A DNA stretch of 64,000 nt, from positions 994,001 to 1,058,000 of the forward strand of contig JAQFVV010000023.1 in the NCBI GenBank assembly GCA_028023455.1. Reading direction: 5' to 3'. The DNA is from Epiperipatus broadwayi (Eukaryota; Onychophora; Udeonychophora; Euonychophora; Peripatidae). This document shows, piece by piece, positions 58,628-64,000 of this stretch (position 1 is its first letter; each line of letters opens with the position of its first letter). The translations under genes were made by a program, and so were the position numbers. The notes under the pieces are model-generated. The model ran no database searches and was not told the origin of the DNA. It worked only from the letters and a program-made list of their open reading frames with translations.

Positions 58628-60151
58628 ATGGCATCGCGTCAAGAAGCAAACGACGTAAATTGCGCTCAAACAAACGGCGATAAAATGAAAACTGTGACTA
58701 TCGCAAAAACATACGCGAACGTAACAAAAATAAACCAGCAGCCTCACAGCATCGAAAAAAGTCCAGCATTAACACAGACAGCAAGATTTAGGAAGGTAAA
58801 TCAAGCCGACATAAATAATTTAAACCTCATAGAAAACAATAATGAAGAGCCCTCCCCAACGATATGGAATCAAGATGAACTGCAAGAAATAAACGTTAAT
58901 TTCAACAGCACCATCCCAAAAAAATTATTCGCAACTTTCCAAAAATTTTTTTCACCGAGATCATTAGTGTTAGCTGTCACTGATAGGAATTTAACACTCT
59001 ATAAATTCCCCAGAGAGCTTCTTTACGAGGAGCTGACAGCAACAGCATTGTGGGATACAGTCTCTAGTATTGGAGAGCATCCAAACTCACGATACGTTGC
59101 AATTCAGTTTTTCGATGAACATCAGCGTGCAAGATTTCAAACTAAAGTAAAAACTTTGGGAAGCTACGCGCTAATAATAGTCGATCAAAGCTTGCAAAAC
59201 TATTGTAACGGAATAATTAAAAACACTTACTTCGGATATACCATTCAGGATTTTCAAAAATTAATACAGTCATTTGGCAAAGCTATTTATATAAAACAAA
59301 TCTACTTATCCGACACCCCCATACCGGTTTTCAGCAACAACTTTCATTTCAAAATAAAGCTGAATGACAATGTAAACCCGGAGGATATTCCAACACAAAT
59401 AATTGACCAGAATGCAATACTGACCATTCACATAAAAGGATTAAGGCCAAGATGTTTTGCGTGCGGTGAAACCGGACACTTAGCAATCGATTGCAACACC
59501 AAAATCAACCAGAAAAACCAACCGAGCTCTGAAGATCAACCAACAGAAGCTCACCAACCGGAATCAAACAGTACAAAACAGATAACGAAAACAACTAATA
59601 AACAAGAAAAAATTAATAAAAAAACCACAGATCAACAGCAATTGAATAATAAAAAAACTGCACACACATTGCCAGCACCTGAAATTCTGGATTTATCAAC
59701 AAAATCAACCAATAGAATTCAAACCCCCACTGATAAAAAAACAGAAAGTCAACAGCCTCAAGAGGCTCCAATGGAAAAAACAGCGCACAATCTAAGTCAG
59801 CCTACCAAAGATACTGATGAAAAAGAGATAATAAAAGAACAAATAAACTCACACAGTAATAGTGATCAAGAAAAAATATATATAACACACCAAACACCCA
59901 ATATTAAAAATAATACAACAATGGAAATTATGGAAGCTATCACCCCAAATATGCCTCAAATCACCAAAGCTGACACAGAACAAAGAAGAAGACCAGGCCG
60001 CCCACCAAAGAAAAATAGAGGGCCCAAAAAAATCAAAACAGAATCCAACCTTAGCCTTTCTGATCACAACAATACAACTACAGTGGAAACAGATGAAGAT
60101 CTGGAAATGGAATATGAGAATGAATGGGAAGAAACACCAGATCAACCCTAA
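58628..60151 (+). CDS. LINE ORF1 protein with CCHC knuckle and AT-hook
   Basis: 507 aa. An N-terminal low-complexity region runs to about 90. A folded segment at about 95-270 (FFSPRSLVLAVTDRNLTLYK, RYVAIQFFDEHQRARF) has the length and alternating pattern of the RNA-binding fold of ORF1 proteins in the L1/Tx1 group. One CCHC zinc knuckle follows, CFACGETGHLAIDC (C276, C279, H284, C289), which binds nucleic acid. A long Gln/Asn/Thr/Lys-rich linker (290-450) leads to a basic AT-hook-like motif RRRPGRPPKKNRGPKK (453-468), and the end is acidic. The expected role is to bind the element's RNA and accompany it to the target. The ATG is the first after several stops. The AT-hook is an unusual addition. 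Confidence 0.85.
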   Translation: MASRQEANDVNCAQTNGDKMKTVTIAKTYANVTKINQQPHSIEKSPALTQTARFRKVNQADINNLNLIENNNEEPSPTIWNQDELQEINVNFNSTIPKKLFATFQKFFSPRSLVLAVTDRNLTLYKFPRELLYEELTATALWDTVSSIGEHPNSRYVAIQFFDEHQRARFQTKVKTLGSYALIIVDQSLQNYCNGIIKNTYFGYTIQDFQKLIQSFGKAIYIKQIYLSDTPIPVFSNNFHFKIKLNDNVNPEDIPTQIIDQNAILTIHIKGLRPRCFACGETGHLAIDCNTKINQKNQPSSEDQPTEAHQPESNSTKQITKTTNKQEKINKKTTDQQQLNNKKTAHTLPAPEILDLSTKSTNRIQTPTDKKTESQQPQEAPMEKTAHNLSQPTKDTDEKEIIKEQINSHSNSDQEKIYITHQTPNIKNNTTMEIMEAITPNMPQITKADTEQRRRPGRPPKKNRGPKKIKTESNLSLSDHNNTTTVETDEDLEMEYENEWEETPDQP

Positions 60152-60179
60152 TATTTAAATCTCAACCAAAAAACATATA

Positions 60180-63100
60180 ATGAAAATAAAAATTGCGGCA
60201 ATCAATGTCAGGGGTTTGAACTCAACCTCAAAAATTAATAAGTTAAAACATTGGATCAAGGATATACAACCACACTTGCTTGGTATACTTGAGACAAAAA
60301 TTTATGCTGGATCACAAACTGACCCAGCCAAACATTTAAATATGGAAGGTTTCTGTGCATGCTCCAGAGACTCTTCCTCTCCCTCAGCTGGCACTGGACT
60401 CATAATTGCTAGAAATTGCCCATTCACAACGTTCAAAATAATTCACATTGACATGAACTTATTAATTGCAACCTTCAACCAAAAAAGCATAACAATAAAT
60501 CTGGTTTTTGTATATATGCCTTTACAGGATAAAAAAATAGATACCATAATTGCAAACATTAATTCAAGGTTAGCTACAACTTCAAACCCAACCATCTTAA
60601 TTGGAGATTTTAATTTAAAATATCAGGAATTTACCCAACGTTGGCTTCACAGAATAAACATACCACTAATGAGTGGCCAAGGTTTTTTGCCAGATGATGC
60701 CATCTCTTTCCACAATAATCGCTTCTCTTCACTTATTGATCTGTGCTTTTATTCTCCAATGCTTCACCACCTTATTGAAATAAAACTAACTCCCTCAACT
60801 TTTTCCGATCACTCAGCTCAAATAGTCACAATTGACTGTGCCCAAATTCAAATATCACCCTTTCCACTTACAAGAACAATAAGAGTTTTACTCCCAGAAA
60901 CAACCCCTGAATTTCTGTTCTCTGAGACCTACATAATGCTAAACAAAATCAAAGATATGACTTTGAACCCGGTCCAGAAATATCTAGCATTTATGGGAAT
61001 GTTGTCCTTTAACATCAACCATATAACAAAAAAACAACCTCCACCATCAAGACTTTTGTCTCTGGCAGATCAGTTACACCAGAGAATAATCATGATTAAC
61101 CCATCACACTGCACCCAGCAGTATATATTCAAGCTTACACATGCATACAATAAAGCATGTGATGAACTCAAAAGCTATCTGAAGATAAAGAAAAGCAAGG
61201 TATGCCTAACCAGGCCACACACTTGGACAAGAGATTATATAAGATGGGCGCTGGGGAACCAACCAGATGTAAAAGTGCCAATGGCACTATATACAAATAG
61301 TGGAACATATGCAGGACACAATATGATTATGCCAATTTTTGAATATTTTAAAGAGAAATTACAAGAAAAACAACCATATAAAATACCACATAATCTGTTT
61401 GGCCCACCAGAGACAAAAACCCCATTCACAAAAGATCTATTCACAACAAAACTAAATACTATTCGAAACGCTTGCCATCCAGGTAGTCCTGGAGTCCCAT
61501 TGTTTGTATTAAAGCATCTAAGTAAATTCACAACAGAATATTTGTGTCAGTTAGCAAACCATCTAGCGCAACAAATTCAACCCATGGAGGGTGTCTATCC
61601 AATAGCCATAGTACCCTATAATAAAAAGAAAGCAATTATTCCACCTATTACAGACCTCAGACCAATATCTATGGGACCTTTGCCAATCAAAATTATGGAG
61701 AAAATTATTAAAGATGAAATTGAACCGTATATAATGCCACTTATCTCCGAAGCACAATATGCAAAGAAAAACTCTTCAACAACAGAAGCAGCCTTATTCT
61801 TCAAAGCAATTCTAGCCACAGTAAAACAGCGGAAAAAATACGGACCCGTTGTTGTGCAGCTTGACATAGAAGCTGCATTTGACTCAGTCAATATATACAC
61901 ACTTCTAAAAATGCTAAAAGACACAGAAATTCCTAGAACACATCTATATATAATTGCTAACCTGCTTCTGAACAGAGAGATCCATATAACTTTAAATGGA
62001 AGAAACTCACCATCTTTCACACCCACCAAATCTATATCCCAAGGATCCCCTCTTAGTTCACTATTGTTTATATTTTACATCAATCCCCTTATTAAAAGCA
62101 TACAAAATGCATTTACTGGGATCGAGATACCAGACACAACACAGCGCACTACATGCATCGCCTATATGGATGATGTTACCATATTCCTAACATCAAAAAA
62201 ACAAATACCGCAACTCCAAAAGATATTACAAGAATATTCACAAAAATATGAATTAACATTTAATCCAGCAAAAACCACAGCCTGGTCTCTATACACTGGT
62301 AAACCATGTACATCAATTTACAAATCAAAACCAAACTCTTTCCTTGGGTTCCCATTTCATATGGGAATTACAGGAATGAGATGCCATATCCAAAATAAAC
62401 TTAAAGAAGAAGCCACAAAAATTATAAACTCCTTGTCCAAGGCATATCTTTCACTATATTCCAAAGTACAGTTAATTAACCAGCTTATCACAACCAAAAT
62501 AACTTACTATGTACCGGTTATTTCATTCTCAAAGGGGTTCATTTCAAAAATTAAAACCATATATAATAAACTACTTTGGGCCAGAAAAACAGTAGCAATT
62601 TCCACAAAAAAACTTAGCCAACCTCTAATAAAAAATGGACTTGGCTTGCACAACATCAATGTTTTTCATCTACAGAAGTTAAGGAACTCAATAATCACAA
62701 TACTTGCCAAATACCCAAAAATTAACCACTTGCTAGAAGTTACTCCAACAGATAGACCACCTCCAAAAGGTTCCTTTTTCACCAACATTATATACCAATG
62801 CAAAACCACAGACAAGATTCCAGAACAGTATTTGCATAAGTATTCATACTGGGATATTTATGGTTTAATAAACAGAGAAGCAGATACTAATGTTATACAA
62901 CCTATGCTAGGAATTAACAACAAGAGACTACTCAAGGAATATAAAAAATGGGCTCTAGAGCCCAAATACTTTGATTTTATCATGAAAATCAATCTCATTG
63001 CCTTGCCAACAACCCACTTTCTTTATCATAAAAGAATGTATATATCTATTGACCCCTTCTGTGGACTCTGCCATCGAGCAGAAGAGACACTGGACCACTT

Positions 63101-63413
63101 TATTTATCAATGTGTAGCACTTAACCAAACACGACAGATGATGTGTAACACCTACAGAAAACCGGGTACAATCATTAATCACATAATAGCTGCTTTTCAG
63201 GGAAGATCAATACCTAGCATTAGGGCAGCCACATTTGTTCTATATGCGTACTGGTGCACCCGATGTACTTTCTTAATTGGCAATAACACCAGACGACACC
63301 CAGCTACATTTAGCAACAAACTGCTACACATTCGAAATAGAGATAAAATAATAACCAACCCCCACTTATATGCAGCAACATGGTCATTGTTAAAACAACC
63401 ATCAATGCTGTGA
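60180..63413 (+). CDS. LINE ORF2 endonuclease-reverse transcriptase
   Basis: 1077 aa, starting 28 bp after ORF1 in the +1 frame. Endonuclease (1-225): INVRGLN (N9), LETK (E38), VYMP, IGDFN (D143, N145), SLIDL (D187), FSDHS (D210, H211), all apurinic-endonuclease signature residues. Reverse transcriptase (about 470-760): DLRPISMG, VVQLDIEAAFDSVN (D562), SISQGSPLSSLLF, and the catalytic box AYMDDVTIF (Y662, M663, D664, D665), where most LINEs have FADD. C-terminal zinc finger CGLCHRAEETLDHFIYQC (C961, C964, H973, C978). No RNase H. It should nick DNA, prime on it and copy the element RNA. No stops. Shorter than mammalian L1 ORF2 (about 1275 aa). Confidence 0.92.
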   Translation: MKIKIAAINVRGLNSTSKINKLKHWIKDIQPHLLGILETKIYAGSQTDPAKHLNMEGFCACSRDSSSPSAGTGLIIARNCPFTTFKIIHIDMNLLIATFNQKSITINLVFVYMPLQDKKIDTIIANINSRLATTSNPTILIGDFNLKYQEFTQRWLHRINIPLMSGQGFLPDDAISFHNNRFSSLIDLCFYSPMLHHLIEIKLTPSTFSDHSAQIVTIDCAQIQISPFPLTRTIRVLLPETTPEFLFSETYIMLNKIKDMTLNPVQKYLAFMGMLSFNINHITKKQPPPSRLLSLADQLHQRIIMINPSHCTQQYIFKLTHAYNKACDELKSYLKIKKSKVCLTRPHTWTRDYIRWALGNQPDVKVPMALYTNSGTYAGHNMIMPIFEYFKEKLQEKQPYKIPHNLFGPPETKTPFTKDLFTTKLNTIRNACHPGSPGVPLFVLKHLSKFTTEYLCQLANHLAQQIQPMEGVYPIAIVPYNKKKAIIPPITDLRPISMGPLPIKIMEKIIKDEIEPYIMPLISEAQYAKKNSSTTEAALFFKAILATVKQRKKYGPVVVQLDIEAAFDSVNIYTLLKMLKDTEIPRTHLYIIANLLLNREIHITLNGRNSPSFTPTKSISQGSPLSSLLFIFYINPLIKSIQNAFTGIEIPDTTQRTTCIAYMDDVTIFLTSKKQIPQLQKILQEYSQKYELTFNPAKTTAWSLYTGKPCTSIYKSKPNSFLGFPFHMGITGMRCHIQNKLKEEATKIINSLSKAYLSLYSKVQLINQLITTKITYYVPVISFSKGFISKIKTIYNKLLWARKTVAISTKKLSQPLIKNGLGLHNINVFHLQKLRNSIITILAKYPKINHLLEVTPTDRPPPKGSFFTNIIYQCKTTDKIPEQYLHKYSYWDIYGLINREADTNVIQPMLGINNKRLLKEYKKWALEPKYFDFIMKINLIALPTTHFLYHKRMYISIDPFCGLCHRAEETLDHFIYQCVALNQTRQMMCNTYRKPGTIINHIIAAFQGRSIPSIRAATFVLYAYWCTRCTFLIGNNTRRHPATFSNKLLHIRNRDKIITNPHLYAATWSLLKQPSML

Positions 63414-63652
63414 ATGCTGCAAAGAAAACTATCATACAACTAACATTCAAAGTGACATGCGGACAAAACTAAATAAGCTCCTCAAACTTTAGAACTCTGA
63501 TTATTTTTGCTTTTTTATTTTTTATATTGTTATAGTCCATTAACCACAAAGTGTAACCACTAAATTCATTTATATGTGTTTACCCTAATATTATTCATTG
63601 TATGTTAAATTTCAAATTTTCTAGATGTAAACTTATGTAAACCATTGAGATC

Positions 63653-63658
63653 AATAAA
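63653..63658 (+). terminator. Poly(A) signal of the LINE
   Basis: AATAAA about 15 bp before the (ATA)n tail. It is the last conserved-looking piece of the 3' UTR. Confidence 0.6.
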
Positions 63659-63672
63659 GCCTTTATTGAAAC

Positions 63673-63789
<117 letters not shown>

Positions 63790-63870
63790 CAATTCAATTC
63801 ATTTATTTACCGTACAAAACTACAGCATAAAGCCAATTACAGTATTGCACCATAACAAATATATAAATAC
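63790..63870 (-). mobile_element. 3' end of another LINE, minus strand (partial)
   Basis: On the minus strand the sequence reads tttgtacggtaaataaatg, then two gaatt units, then AAT repeats. This is a 3' UTR end of CR1/L2-like type, with AATAAA and short ATTGA-type terminal repeats followed by an AAT tail. The body would extend beyond 64000. Its tail is the ATT tract in which the plus-strand LINE sits. Confidence 0.4.
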
Positions 63871-64000
63871 ATAAATGAGTTTAAATGACAAATTATTAAT
63901 ATAATTATGTGCCATATTTCAATAAAAGATAATTAACACATTTAAAAATCTAAAGTAAAATTAAATATCAGCATATAAACAATTATTATTAAGACATTAA
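63871..64000. other. AT-rich end of window
   Basis: Possibly the 3' UTR of the minus-strand LINE. No coding frame seen. Confidence 0.4.

Larger units (their letters stand above)
58405..63672 (+). mobile_element. Apparently intact two-ORF LINE in an AAT/ATT microsatellite
   Basis: 5.27 kb with a 5' UTR of about 220 bp, ORF1 (58628-60151), ORF2 (60180-63413), 3' UTR of about 260 bp, AATAAA at 63653-63658 and an (ATA)n tail. Endonuclease, RT and a C-terminal CX2CX8HX4C finger, a separate CCHC ORF1, and no RNase H domain suggest the L1/Tx1 group, tentatively. Both ORFs are uninterrupted, so the copy may be active. Microsatellite of the same type flanks both sides. Confidence 0.9.

Noticed and set aside
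59849-63439. Minus-strand frames opposite the intact LINE
   Set aside because: Shadows of ORF1 and ORF2.

Overview
The window looks like intergenic or intronic DNA from a very AT-rich animal genome. The transposon families (RTE-like and L1/Tx1-like LINEs, a Penelope-like element with a GIY-YIG nuclease, hAT elements related to ZBED/Buster and ZMYM/Tip100 proteins, tRNA-derived SINEs) are metazoan. A cephalopod or other lophotrochozoan is my best guess, at low confidence. No complete host protein-coding gene is visible. The only host-gene candidates are a short signal-peptide exon with a promoter-like CpG-rich region on the minus strand (about 22.3-22.5 kb) and a TATA-driven, spliced-looking exon at 7.6-7.8 kb, which may lie inside a large hAT element.

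Layout. 0-3.1 kb: a hAT terminus, then two palindromic (inverted-dimer) repeats, one made of a tRNA-derived SINE. 3.4-6.0 kb: a complete but decayed Buster-type hAT transposon with 8-bp target duplication (TSD) and a broken BED-finger transposase. 6.4-10.8 kb: a putative 4.3-kb Ac-type hAT element with no recognisable transposase, but containing promoter-like DNA. 10.85-14.4 kb: a young RTE-like LINE (minus strand) flanked by an exceptionally long, nearly perfect 136/137-bp direct repeat. 15.7-16.7 kb: a single SINE and a Penelope-like fragment. 18.4-19.1 kb: another palindromic repeat. 25.85-27.6 and 30.1-31.85 kb: two large compound palindromes of a roughly 454-bp unit, each bounded by its own 12-13-bp TSD. 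31.9-38.0 kb: a cluster of plus-strand RTE copies. 38-58 kb: mostly featureless AT-rich DNA with decayed RT and hAT fragments, tandem duplications, one more palindrome and an old minus-strand RTE copy. 58.3-63.8 kb: an apparently intact two-ORF LINE inserted in a long (TAA/TTA)n microsatellite.

Two things stand out. First, several unrelated repeat families in the window sit as head-to-head inverted dimers. Three of these are bounded by plausible target-site duplications around the whole dimer, so the palindrome appears to have been integrated as a unit. Second, the intact LINE at 58.4-63.7 kb has an ORF1 with a CCHC knuckle and a C-terminal AT-hook, a YMDD (not FADD) reverse-transcriptase box, an NRF1-like palindrome at its 5' end, and AT-trinucleotide microsatellite on both sides. 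This is consistent with a microsatellite-targeting retrotransposon.

All family assignments come from motif recognition by eye. No alignments or database searches were run.
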